In this document: positions 32,464-40,188 of the stretch, piece after piece
Layout: each line of letters starts with the position of its first letter
How positions within the stretch are numbered: position 1 is the stretch's first letter
Source: JANNPJ01 sp035474375
GTDB lineage: Bacteria > Actinomycetota > Actinomycetes > Actinomycetales > Kineosporiaceae
Length of the DNA stretch: 64,000 nt
Reading direction: 5' to 3'
NCBI GenBank assembly: GCA_035474375.1
Contig: DATINJ010000244.1
Coordinates: 1 to 64,000 of the forward strand
Notes under the pieces: model-generated
Told to the model about the DNA's origin: nothing
Database searches by the model: none
Seen by the model: the letters and a program-made list of their open reading frames with translations, nothing else
Program-made: the position numbers and the translations under genes

Positions 32464-33480
32464 ATGAAGAAGATCGGGTTCCTGTCGTTCGGGCACTGGA
32501 CACCGTCGCCGCAGTCGCAAACCCGCTCGGCCTCGGACGCGTTGCTGCAGTCCATCGAGCTTGCGGTCGCGGCCGAGGAGCTCGGCGCCGATGGTGCGTA
32601 CTTCCGGGTGCATCACTTCGCCCGCCAGCTCGCCTCGCCCTTCCCGCTGCTGGCCGCCATCGGGGCCAGGACCAGCCGGATCGAGATCGGCACCGGCGTG
32701 ATCGACATGCGCTACGAGAACCCGCTGTACATGGCCGAGGACGCCGGCGCGGCCGACCTGATCTCCGGTGGCCGGCTCCAGCTGGGCATCAGCCGGGGAT
32801 CACCGGAGCAGGTGATCGACGGGTTCCGGTATTTCGACCACGAGCCCGCCGACGGCGCCGACCATGCGGCGATGGCCCGGGAGCACACCCGGTCCTTCCT
32901 TGACGTGATCAAGGGGGTGGGTTTCGCCCAGCCCAACCCACGGCCGATGTTCCCCAACCCGCCCGGCCTGCTGCGGATCGAGCCGCACTCCCCCGGGCTC
33001 AGTGAGCGCATCTGGTGGGGCTCGGGATCCCGTGGAACCGCGGAATGGGCCGGTGAGCAGGGCCTGAATCTGATGAGCTCGACCCTGCTCACTGAGGACA
33101 CCGGGGTACCGTTCCACCGCCTCCAGGCCGAGCAGATCCAGCGGTTCCAGGACGCCTGGAAGGCCGCCGGACACCAGCGCGAACCCCGAGTGTCGGTCAG
33201 CCGCAGCATCTTCCCGATCGTCAGCGATACCGACCGGGCCTACTTCGGCAACGATGCCGGCCGCGACCAAGTCGGTTACCTGGAAGGCGGCGCCGCTCGC
33301 TTCGGCCGGACCTACGCCGGGGAGCCGGACCAACTGGTCAAGGATCTCGCCGAGGACGAGGCGATCGCCGCCGCAGACACCCTGCTGCTGACGATTCCCA
33401 ACCAGCTCGGTGTCGACTACAACGCGCACCTCATCGGCAACGTGCTGAGCCACCTGGCACCCGAACTCGGCTGGCGCTGA
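32464..33480 (+). CDS. LLM-class flavin-dependent oxidoreductase
   Basis: 338 residues from the ATG at 32464 (an in-frame ATG-like start at 32449 has no better ribosome site). Bacterial-luciferase-like barrel: KKIGFLSFGHWTPSP, LAVAAEELGADGAYFRVHHFARQLASPFPLLAAIGARTSRIEIGTGVIDMRYENPLYMAEDAGAADLISGGRLQLGISRGS, the classic family run. These enzymes use FMNH2 (or F420) with O2. It is separated by 71 bases from a phosphotriesterase-like and a CoA-ligase gene in the same direction; a joint degradative operon is likely. Substrate unknown. Confidence 0.9.
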   Translation: MKKIGFLSFGHWTPSPQSQTRSASDALLQSIELAVAAEELGADGAYFRVHHFARQLASPFPLLAAIGARTSRIEIGTGVIDMRYENPLYMAEDAGAADLISGGRLQLGISRGSPEQVIDGFRYFDHEPADGADHAAMAREHTRSFLDVIKGVGFAQPNPRPMFPNPPGLLRIEPHSPGLSERIWWGSGSRGTAEWAGEQGLNLMSSTLLTEDTGVPFHRLQAEQIQRFQDAWKAAGHQREPRVSVSRSIFPIVSDTDRAYFGNDAGRDQVGYLEGGAARFGRTYAGEPDQLVKDLAEDEAIAAADTLLLTIPNQLGVDYNAHLIGNVLSHLAPELGWR

Positions 33481-33551
33481 GGGACACAGCCGTCGCAGAC
33501 TTTCGTGAGCCAGGTCACAGGATGTGGCCGGACGCGGAGGAGGAACACGAC

Positions 33552-34544
33552 ATGCCCAACACGCTGGCGACAGTGAACGGACCGGTAGCGGTCGATCAAC
33601 TCGGCACCACGCTGATGCACGAGCACGTCTTCATACTCACCCCGGACGTGCAGCAGAACTACGGCGACTCCTGGTGGAACGAGGAGGAGCGGGTCGCGGA
33701 CGCTGTCGAGAAGCTGCAAGCCCTCAAGAACGCGGGCATCGACACCATTGTCGATCCGACCGTCGTGGGGCTCGGCCGCTACCTCCCGCGACTGCAGCGG
33801 ATCAACAAGCAGGTGGACATCAACATCGTTGTCGCCACCGGGCTCTACACGTTCGACGAGATCCCGCACTTCTTCCACTACCGCGGCCCGGGTGCGCTGT
33901 TCGACGGCCCGGAGCCGATGACGCAGTTGTTCATCCGCGACATCACGGAGGGGATCGCGCAGACCGGAGTGAAGGCGGCATTCCTGAAGGGCGTCGTCGA
34001 GGAGCGAGGGCTGACCCCGGACCAGACCCGGGTGCAGTCGGCTATCTGCGAGACGCACGCGCAGACCGGCGTGCCGATCACGGTGCACACCAACGCCGCC
34101 GCGCAGACCGGCCGGCTTGCGCTGAATTTCTACCGCGACCACGGTGTGGACCTCGCCAAGGTCGTGATCGGGCACGCCGGTGACAGTAACGACCTGGACT
34201 ACCTGAAGTGGATCATGGACCAGGGCGCGACCATCGGGTGCGACCGGTTCGGCCTGGACGTCTTCAATCCGACTGCGGAGCGCGTCAGCACCGTCGCGAC
34301 GCTCTGTGCCGATGGCTACGCCGATCGCATCGTGATCAGTCACGACGCCTCCTGCTACATCGACTTCTTCTCCGGTGAGCAGTCGCAGCAGCAACTCCAG
34401 GCCGCCGTGCCGAACTGGAACTATCTGCACATCCCGCGCGACGTACTCCCGGCGTTGCGGGAGGCGGGAGTGACCGAGAAGCAGATCACCACCATGCTGG
34501 TCGACAACCCGCGCCGCTACTTCACCCCGGCGGCCGGAGCATGA
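33552..34544 (+). CDS. Phosphotriesterase-family metal-dependent hydrolase
   Basis: 330 residues from the ATG at 33552, with GGAGGA upstream. Amidohydrolase-superfamily barrel: metal site HEHVF near residue 22, the bridging lysine in AFLKGVVEE, histidines in PITVHTNAA and VVIGHAGDSND, and the late aspartate in RIVISHDASCY. Family members hydrolyse lactones, organophosphates or acyl-homoserine lactones; which applies here is unknown. The stop overlaps the acyl-CoA synthetase start, so a lactone or ester whose acid product is then activated to CoA would be consistent. Confidence 0.9.
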   Translation: MPNTLATVNGPVAVDQLGTTLMHEHVFILTPDVQQNYGDSWWNEEERVADAVEKLQALKNAGIDTIVDPTVVGLGRYLPRLQRINKQVDINIVVATGLYTFDEIPHFFHYRGPGALFDGPEPMTQLFIRDITEGIAQTGVKAAFLKGVVEERGLTPDQTRVQSAICETHAQTGVPITVHTNAAAQTGRLALNFYRDHGVDLAKVVIGHAGDSNDLDYLKWIMDQGATIGCDRFGLDVFNPTAERVSTVATLCADGYADRIVISHDASCYIDFFSGEQSQQQLQAAVPNWNYLHIPRDVLPALREAGVTEKQITTMLVDNPRRYFTPAAGA

Positions 34545-36070
34545 CAACGCAGGCGGGGCAGCAACCGTTCGACACCACTGGCATCACCCGCGACGCCTCC
34601 GGCGTGGCGAGGTACGTCGACCTCCCGGCGTCGGTGGTGGCCGCGTTCCGGGCGTCGGTCGAGCGCAACCCGGACGGCGAGGCGGTGGTTGAGGTTGGCG
34701 CCGATCGGCTCAGCTATACCGAGCTGTGGGATCGCGCGGCCGCGGTGGCCGGTGGGCTCCGTGAAGGCGGGTTCGCCGCCGGCGACCGGGCGGCGATCCT
34801 GCTGCCGGCCGGGACGGACTGGGTCTGCGCGTTCCTCGGCGTCTTGCTTGCGGGCGGCGTGGTGGTTCCGGTGAACACCAGGTTCGCCGAGCCCGAGGTC
34901 GAATACGTGCTGCAGGACTCGGGAGCGCGGCACGCCTTCCGGCCGGGCGAGCCGTTGCCGGCCGGGCAGCCGTTCGCGGTGGACGGGCTGACCCGCAGGG
35001 ATCCGGCGGCGATCTTTTACACCAGCGGTACCACCGGGTTCCCCAAGGGCGCGGTGACCACCCACGAGAACTTCCTGTCCAACATCGAGACGGCGATCCG
35101 GGTGCTCGGCATCGACCGCACCATCGGCCCCAGCACCCGAAACCTGGTGTCGGTGCCGCTGTTCCACGTGACCGGCTGCAACACCCAGCTGCTGGTACAA
35201 CTGGCGCTGGGCGGTACGACGGTGATCCTGCCGGCATTCAACGTCACGACATTCCTGACCACGATCGAGGCGGAGCAGATCGACACCCTGGTCTCGGTGC
35301 CGGCCATCTACGCGCTCGCCCTCGCGCAACCGAACTTCGCCGACTACGCGGTCAGCAGCGTCGAGCGGCTGGCGTACGGGGGTGCGCCGATCGCACCCGC
35401 GCTGGTGGCAAGGATCAAGGAGGCGTTCCCCATGGCCCGGGTCGGGAACGGTTTCGGGCTGACCGAGGTCGCCTCGATCGCGACGTTCCTGCCGCACGAG
35501 TGGGCGGCCGAGCACGCCGACTCGGTGGGCTTCGCCGCCCCCGTGGTTGACCTCGCGCTGCACGAGGAGGACCCGGAGAGCGGCGTCGGAGAGCTGCTGA
35601 TCCGAGGCCCCAATGTGGTCGCGGGCTACTGGAACAAGCCCGACGCGACGGCAGCGGCGTTTGTCGACGGCTGGCTGCACACCGGGGACCTGGCCAGGAT
35701 CGACCAGGCTGGGCTGGTCTACATCGTCGACCGGGCCAAGGACATGATCAACCGCGGCGGGGAGAACGTGTACTGCGTCGAGGTCGAGAACGCGCTCGCC
35801 GGGGCGCCCGGCATCGCCGACGCGGCCGTCGTCGGCGTCCCCGATGCCGTCATGGGCGAGAAGGTCGGCGCCGTGGTCGTTCCGGCCGCGGGTGCCGAGA
35901 TCGACGTCGACGCACTGCTGGCCTACCTCGACGAGCGGCTGGCGGACTTCAAGGTCCCGCAGTACGTCGCCGTCAGCGATCAGCCGTTGCCGCGCAATCC
36001 GGGCGGCAAGCTGTTGAAGCGCCAGCTCCGGGAAGCCACCGACTGGGGCTCGCCGGTCCGGGGGCGCTGA
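34541..36070 (+). CDS. Class I adenylate-forming acyl-CoA synthetase
   Basis: 509 residues, ATGA overlap with the hydrolase gene. Motifs: AMP-binding IFYTSGTTGFPKGAVTTH, A5-like NGFGLTEVASIA, A7 GWLHTGDLARID, A8 GLVYIVDRAKDMINRGGENVYCVEVEN, A10 LPRNPGGKLLKRQLR with the catalytic lysine. It activates a carboxylic acid with ATP to the acyl-adenylate and then the CoA thioester. Full-length for FadD/medium-chain or cyclic-acid ligases. In context it feeds the product of the upstream LLM enzyme and hydrolase into beta-oxidation. Confidence 0.93.
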   Translation: MTTQAGQQPFDTTGITRDASGVARYVDLPASVVAAFRASVERNPDGEAVVEVGADRLSYTELWDRAAAVAGGLREGGFAAGDRAAILLPAGTDWVCAFLGVLLAGGVVVPVNTRFAEPEVEYVLQDSGARHAFRPGEPLPAGQPFAVDGLTRRDPAAIFYTSGTTGFPKGAVTTHENFLSNIETAIRVLGIDRTIGPSTRNLVSVPLFHVTGCNTQLLVQLALGGTTVILPAFNVTTFLTTIEAEQIDTLVSVPAIYALALAQPNFADYAVSSVERLAYGGAPIAPALVARIKEAFPMARVGNGFGLTEVASIATFLPHEWAAEHADSVGFAAPVVDLALHEEDPESGVGELLIRGPNVVAGYWNKPDATAAAFVDGWLHTGDLARIDQAGLVYIVDRAKDMINRGGENVYCVEVENALAGAPGIADAAVVGVPDAVMGEKVGAVVVPAAGAEIDVDALLAYLDERLADFKVPQYVAVSDQPLPRNPGGKLLKRQLREATDWGSPVRGR

Positions 36071-36206
36071 CTCGGGCGTTCGGCACAGTTGCCCCTCGTC
36101 TCCCTCCCGCCACGTATCAGGGCAAACCGGCACGCGATGAGATCTACGATGGGTCGGCAGCGGCCGATCGGATCGGCGTGATCAGCATCGGGCCGCCGCC
36201 GAGCTG

Positions 36207-37100
36207 ATGGAGGTCACGGTGAGCGAATCACGAGGCGACGCATCGGACGAGACCTGGGGGTGGGCCTCGGCTGCCGACCAGGACGATCAGGGCGACTACC
36301 TGGACCAGCGGGAGTGGCTGGAGCGGCTGGACACCTCGGTGGTGCATCCGGCCCGGCGGTACAACTACTGGCTGGGTGGCAAGGACAATTTCGCGGCCGA
36401 CCGGGAGTCCGGGGACGCGACCGCTGCGATGTTCCCGACCATCCGCACCGCCGTGGTGGAGAACCGCAGGTTCCTGCGCCGGGCGGTGACCCTGCTGACC
36501 CAGCAGGCCGGGATCCGGCAGTTCCTCGACATCGGCACCGGGCTGCCCTCGGCCGACAACACGCATGAGGTGGCCCAGCGGTTGGCCCCCGAGGCCCGGG
36601 TCGTGTACGTCGACCACGACCCCCTGGTGATGGTGCATGCCCGTGCGCTGCTCAGGCGTGCCTCTGACGCCGGTCTCACCGACTACATCGAAGCCGATCT
36701 CCGCGACCCGGACAAGATCCTCGAGCAGGCGAGACGGACGCTGGACTTCACCCGGCCGGTGGCACTGATGCTGGTCGCGATCTTGCATTTCATCCGCGAG
36801 GAGGAGGATCCGTACGGCCTCGTCAGGCGGCTGATCGACGCCCTGCCTTCGGGTAGCTACCTGGTGATCTCGCACGGCACCGGCGAGTGGCTGACCCCGG
36901 AGATCATTGCCGAGTCCGCCACCGGGCCGGCACCGATCTGGTTCCGCAGCCGCGCGCAGTTTGCCCGATTCTTCGACGGCCTGGACGTGTTGGAGCCCGG
37001 GATCGTGTCGGCGGCGCACTGGAGAGCCGAGAACGAAGACCAGCCCCGCCCCAGCGCCCAGGAGGTCTCGATGTACAGCGCGGTCGCCCGGGTCCCGTAA
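36207..37100 (+). CDS. SAM-dependent methyltransferase of the DUF574 family
   Basis: 297 residues from ATG 36207 (GTG at 36219 is possible). Signature of the actinobacterial S-adenosyl methyltransferase family: DTSVVHPARRYNYWLGGKDNFAADRESGD, then QFLDIGTGLPSADNTHEVAQRLAPEARVVYVDHDPLVMVHARALL, and a late AILHFIREEEDPYGLVRRLIDALPSGSYLVISHGT. Members are numerous in Streptomyces and relatives, with mostly unknown substrates. Monocistronic; it converges with a LysR gene. Confidence 0.94.
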   Translation: MEVTVSESRGDASDETWGWASAADQDDQGDYLDQREWLERLDTSVVHPARRYNYWLGGKDNFAADRESGDATAAMFPTIRTAVVENRRFLRRAVTLLTQQAGIRQFLDIGTGLPSADNTHEVAQRLAPEARVVYVDHDPLVMVHARALLRRASDAGLTDYIEADLRDPDKILEQARRTLDFTRPVALMLVAILHFIREEEDPYGLVRRLIDALPSGSYLVISHGTGEWLTPEIIAESATGPAPIWFRSRAQFARFFDGLDVLEPGIVSAAHWRAENEDQPRPSAQEVSMYSAVARVP

Positions 37101-37126
37101 CGACCGGCTCGTGCTTTGCGGCCGGG

Positions 37127-38077
37127 TCAGAGGTCCGGGCTGTCCGGTCGGGCATGCGCGGGGTCGAGCCGGTCGGGTTCCGGGGTGGCCATGCTGGCTC
37201 GCAGGAAGCGGGCGAGGACGGGCGAAGGCCGTTCGTTGCGGCGCCACACGGCTGCCGATTCGATGGGTGGCAGATGCTGGACGATCGGGGCGGCGGCGAC
37301 ACCCGCGCGGGTGAGTCGGGTGACGGTGAACGGCATCAACGCCACGCCGAACCCGGCAGCCACCAGGTTGAGCGCAGCGTCCAGGGTGGCGATCGTGTAG
37401 GTGCGTGCCGGAGTGCTCCCCGCGCGGTGCCAGGCCTCGTGCACCAGATCTGGAAGTTCTGGCCAATCAGCGTTTTTCGCGGGCACCAGCCACCGCTCAT
37501 CGGTCAGTCGGGTGAGGTCCACCGGCTGGGCCTGAGCCAGGCGGGTGGGCAGTACGGCAACCATCGGCTCGCGTCGCACCATGGCCGCCTCGAGATCGAG
37601 ACTTTTCAGCCTTTCGATGTAGCCGGTGTTCGTCGCGTAGACGAGACCGACGTCGGCTCGCTGCGACCGGACTCGCTCCACGACGTCCATGGCGGTGACT
37701 TCGACGATCTCGATCTCGACGTCGGGCAGGTCTTCCGCGAACACCCGCAGGGACGTCGGCAGCAGTTCCCAGGACGTACCGGACACGGCGGCCAAGGACA
37801 GCCGACCGCGCCGACCGTTGCCGATGGCGGTCGCGGAACTGGAGATCTCCGCCATCGTGGCCATCAGTCGGCGGGCGTTGTCGGTCAGGTAGCTGCCGGC
37901 TTCGGTCGGCTCCACGCCCCTGGCGTGCCGGTGCAGAAGCTTGACGCCCAGTTCGCGTTCCAATTGGGTGATCATGGTGCTGAGCGGTGGCTGGCTCATG
38001 TTGAGCCGAGCGGCGGCACGCGAGATCGACCGTTCCTCGACGACGGTCACCAGGTAGCGAAGCTGCCGAACATCCAT
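37127..38077 (-). CDS. LysR-family regulator, divergent from the hydroxyquinol pathway operon
   Basis: 316 residues. N-terminal winged helix MDVRQLRYLVTVVEERSISRAAARLNMSQPPLSTMITQLERELGVKLLHR, then the usual two-lobed effector-binding domain (RRGRLSLAAVSGTSWELLP onward). Divergent orientation with a 120-bp intergenic region to an aromatic-catabolism operon is the classic LysR layout, so it is probably the activator of that operon responding to a pathway intermediate. The C-terminus is proline-rich. A candidate site lies at 38087-38112. Confidence 0.94.
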   Translation of the reverse strand: MDVRQLRYLVTVVEERSISRAAARLNMSQPPLSTMITQLERELGVKLLHRHARGVEPTEAGSYLTDNARRLMATMAEISSSATAIGNGRRGRLSLAAVSGTSWELLPTSLRVFAEDLPDVEIEIVEVTAMDVVERVRSQRADVGLVYATNTGYIERLKSLDLEAAMVRREPMVAVLPTRLAQAQPVDLTRLTDERWLVPAKNADWPELPDLVHEAWHRAGSTPARTYTIATLDAALNLVAAGFGVALMPFTVTRLTRAGVAAAPIVQHLPPIESAAVWRRNERPSPVLARFLRASMATPEPDRLDPAHARPDSPDL

Positions 38078-38086
38078 AGCTAGAAC

Positions 38087-38112
38087 ATATCGCTGGATCG
38101 ATTTATTGATAT
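38087..38112. promoter_or_regulatory. Candidate LysR site: ATATC-N16-GATAT
   Basis: Five-base inverted arms at 38087-38091 and 38108-38112 lie in the AT-richer part of the divergent LysR/maleylacetate-reductase region, ten bases upstream of the LysR start. The arms are short, so the call is tentative. Confidence 0.35.
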
Positions 38113-38186
38113 TGGACGTATCTCGAATGGCGTACCACTGTAGTCCTCAACCCACCCGACGTCGCGAGAGAGCGGGCCTTTCGGCC

Positions 38187-38201
38187 ATGAGCACGCTGTG
38201 A
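38187..38201 (+). other. Four-codon leader mini-ORF overlapping the maleylacetate reductase start
   Basis: ATG AGC ACG CTG TGA encodes MSTL, and its stop overlaps the GTG start of the reductase (GTGA), whose own first codons read GTG AGC ACA. It could couple translation by reinitiation, or be a decayed former start. No strong Shine-Dalgarno is present. Confidence 0.35.
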
Positions 38202-39289
38202 GCACAGGCCTAGCCTTCAGCTACGAGTCACGAGCGCAGCGGGTCGTCTTCGGCGCCGGGACCGCCCGCACGGATCTGGCCGCCGAGATCGAGCGACTGG
38301 GTTGCGCCCGGGTGCTCGTGGTCGCCGCTCACGCCGAGCGAGAGCTGGCCGAGGAGTTGACTTCCGTACTGCCCGTGGTGGCTACGTTTCTGGACGTCCG
38401 CCAGCATGTCCCGCTCGAGACCGCCACCGCGGCCCGAGCGCTGGCCGGCACGTCCGGCGCGGACAGCGTGCTCAGCATCGGCGGTGGCTCCACCACCGGA
38501 ACCGCCAAGGCGATCGCGATGACGACGGGACTACCGATCATCGCCGTTCCCACCACGTATGCCGGGTCCGAGGCCACCGCGGTCTGGGGACTCACCGACG
38601 CCGGGCGCAAGAGCACCGGCACCGACCCGGCCGTACTGCCCCGCACGGTGATCTACGACCCGGAACTGACTCTCTCGCTGCCGGCCGATCTGACGGTCGC
38701 CAGCGGCCTCAACGCGATGGCGCACTGTGTCGATTCGTTGTGGGCACCGAACGCGAACCCGATGAGTTCGGCGATGGCCGTCGCCGGCATCCGCGGGCTC
38801 CGCCAAGCCCTGCCCGAAGTGCGTCGCGACGGCTCGAATCTGGACGCGCGAGCCGCGGCTCTGAGCGCGGCCTACCTGGCTGCCGTGGCGTTCACCACCG
38901 CCGGATCCGGCCTGCACCACAAGATCTGTCATGTCCTGGGCGGGACCTACGACCTGCCGCACGCCCCCACCCATGCGGTGGTTCTGCCCTATGTGGCGGC
39001 CTTCAATGTGTCGTCCGCACCGTCGGCGGCAGCGCTGCTGGCGGACGCGCTCGGCGTCCCGGACCCGGTGTCCGGGCTGGTCGAGCTGTACGCGTCACTA
39101 GGCGCGCCAGGTTCACTGCGCGAGCTCGGGCTGTCGAGCGACGATCTGCCCGAGGCCGCCCGGTTGGTCGCCGAGGCCGCCCCGGCCAGCAATCCCCGAC
39201 CGGTGGGGCGGGACGATGCCGCGCTCATCCTGCGTCACGCCTGGGCCGGCGACCGGCCTGGATCCGATCAGCTGGAGGCTCACCGATGA
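38198..39289 (+). CDS. Maleylacetate reductase (iron-containing alcohol dehydrogenase family)
   Basis: 363 residues from the GTG at 38198. Motifs: FSYESRAQRVVFGAGTA at the N-terminus, the nucleotide-binding SVLSIGGGSTTGTAKAIAM, PIIAVPTTYAGSEATAVWGLT, and metal histidines in ASGLNAMAHCVDSLW and GLHHKICHVLGG with HAPTHAVVLPY. It reduces maleylacetate to 3-oxoadipate with NAD(P)H. First gene of a three-gene operon with ATGA overlaps; with the dioxygenase and monooxygenase it completes the lower hydroxyquinol pathway. Confidence 0.93.
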   Translation: MSTGLAFSYESRAQRVVFGAGTARTDLAAEIERLGCARVLVVAAHAERELAEELTSVLPVVATFLDVRQHVPLETATAARALAGTSGADSVLSIGGGSTTGTAKAIAMTTGLPIIAVPTTYAGSEATAVWGLTDAGRKSTGTDPAVLPRTVIYDPELTLSLPADLTVASGLNAMAHCVDSLWAPNANPMSSAMAVAGIRGLRQALPEVRRDGSNLDARAAALSAAYLAAVAFTTAGSGLHHKICHVLGGTYDLPHAPTHAVVLPYVAAFNVSSAPSAAALLADALGVPDPVSGLVELYASLGAPGSLRELGLSSDDLPEAARLVAEAAPASNPRPVGRDDAALILRHAWAGDRPGSDQLEAHR

Positions 39290-40188
39290 GTGCAGGGACG
39301 GACGACGAGCGGCTCGAACGGGACCGGCGCGAGCAGTTCGTCACCGATCAGGTGATCAACAGCTTCGCTGGAACCCCGGATCCGCGGTTCCAGCAGCTGA
39401 TGGAGAGCCTGGTGCGACACGTCCACTCCTTCGTCCGGGAAAACCGGCTGACCGAGGCGGAATGGGCCCAAGGCATCGATTTCCTTACTAGATGCGGGCA
39501 TATCACGACCGACCGGAGGCAGGAGTTCATCCTGCTCTCCGACGTCCTCGGGGTATCCATGCTGACCATCGCCGTGAACAACCCACCTGCCTCGAATGCC
39601 ACCGAGGCGACGGTGTTCGGGCCGTTCTTCGTGGCCGACGCCCCGCACGTGGAGTTGGGCGGTGACATCGCCCAGGGGGCGGCCGGCAGCCCCTGCTGGG
39701 TCTCGGGGACGGTTCACGGCACGGACGGACGGTCGATCGCGGGTGCCCGGCTGGAGGTGTGGGAGGCCGACCAGGACGGCTTCTACGACGTCCAGTACGA
39801 CGATGACCGAACCGCCGGGCGGGCCCACCTTTTCAGCGACGCCGAGGGAAGTTACCGATTCTGGGCCGTCACCCCGACGCCGTATCCGATTCCCGACGAC
39901 GGACCGGTCGGTGATCTGCTGACCGCGGGCGGACGAGGTCCGATGCGCGCTCCGCACCTGCATTTCATGGTGACCGCGCCGGGCTACCGCAGGTTGGTCA
40001 CCCACATCTTCGTCCGGGGCGGCGACTACCAGGACTCCGACGTCGTGTTCGGCGTCAAGGAATCCCTGCTCGTCGACTTCATCGAGCACCCAGCCGGCAC
40101 CGCCGCTCCGGACGGCAGCCACCCGGATCGGGCCTGGACGAGCGCCCACTTCGACATCATCCTGGCAACGGAAGGCGAAAGCTCATGA
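39286..40188 (+). CDS. Intradiol ring-cleavage dioxygenase, hydroxyquinol 1,2-dioxygenase type
   Basis: 300 residues from the ATG at 39286 (ATGA overlap); the longer open frame upstream is a shadow of the reductase gene. N-terminal helical linker domain of catechol-1,2-dioxygenase type (VTDQVINSFAGTPDPRFQQLMESLVRHVHSFV), then the beta-sandwich catalytic domain. It carries WVSGTVHGTDGRSIAGARLEVWEADQDGFYDVQYD, the iron ligands expected in PTPYPIPDDGP (Tyr) and APHLHFMVTAPGY (His), and VTHIFVRGGDYQDSDVVFGVK. It cleaves hydroxyquinol to maleylacetate; neighbouring maleylacetate reductase makes this assignment stronger than catechol cleavage. Confidence 0.94.
   Translation: MSAGTDDERLERDRREQFVTDQVINSFAGTPDPRFQQLMESLVRHVHSFVRENRLTEAEWAQGIDFLTRCGHITTDRRQEFILLSDVLGVSMLTIAVNNPPASNATEATVFGPFFVADAPHVELGGDIAQGAAGSPCWVSGTVHGTDGRSIAGARLEVWEADQDGFYDVQYDDDRTAGRAHLFSDAEGSYRFWAVTPTPYPIPDDGPVGDLLTAGGRGPMRAPHLHFMVTAPGYRRLVTHIFVRGGDYQDSDVVFGVKESLLVDFIEHPAGTAAPDGSHPDRAWTSAHFDIILATEGESS

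Noticed and set aside
38302..39285. Long N-terminal extension of the dioxygenase frame
   Set aside because: The open frame runs through the maleylacetate reductase gene in another phase. The dioxygenase family starts at about 39286, at an ATGA overlap.
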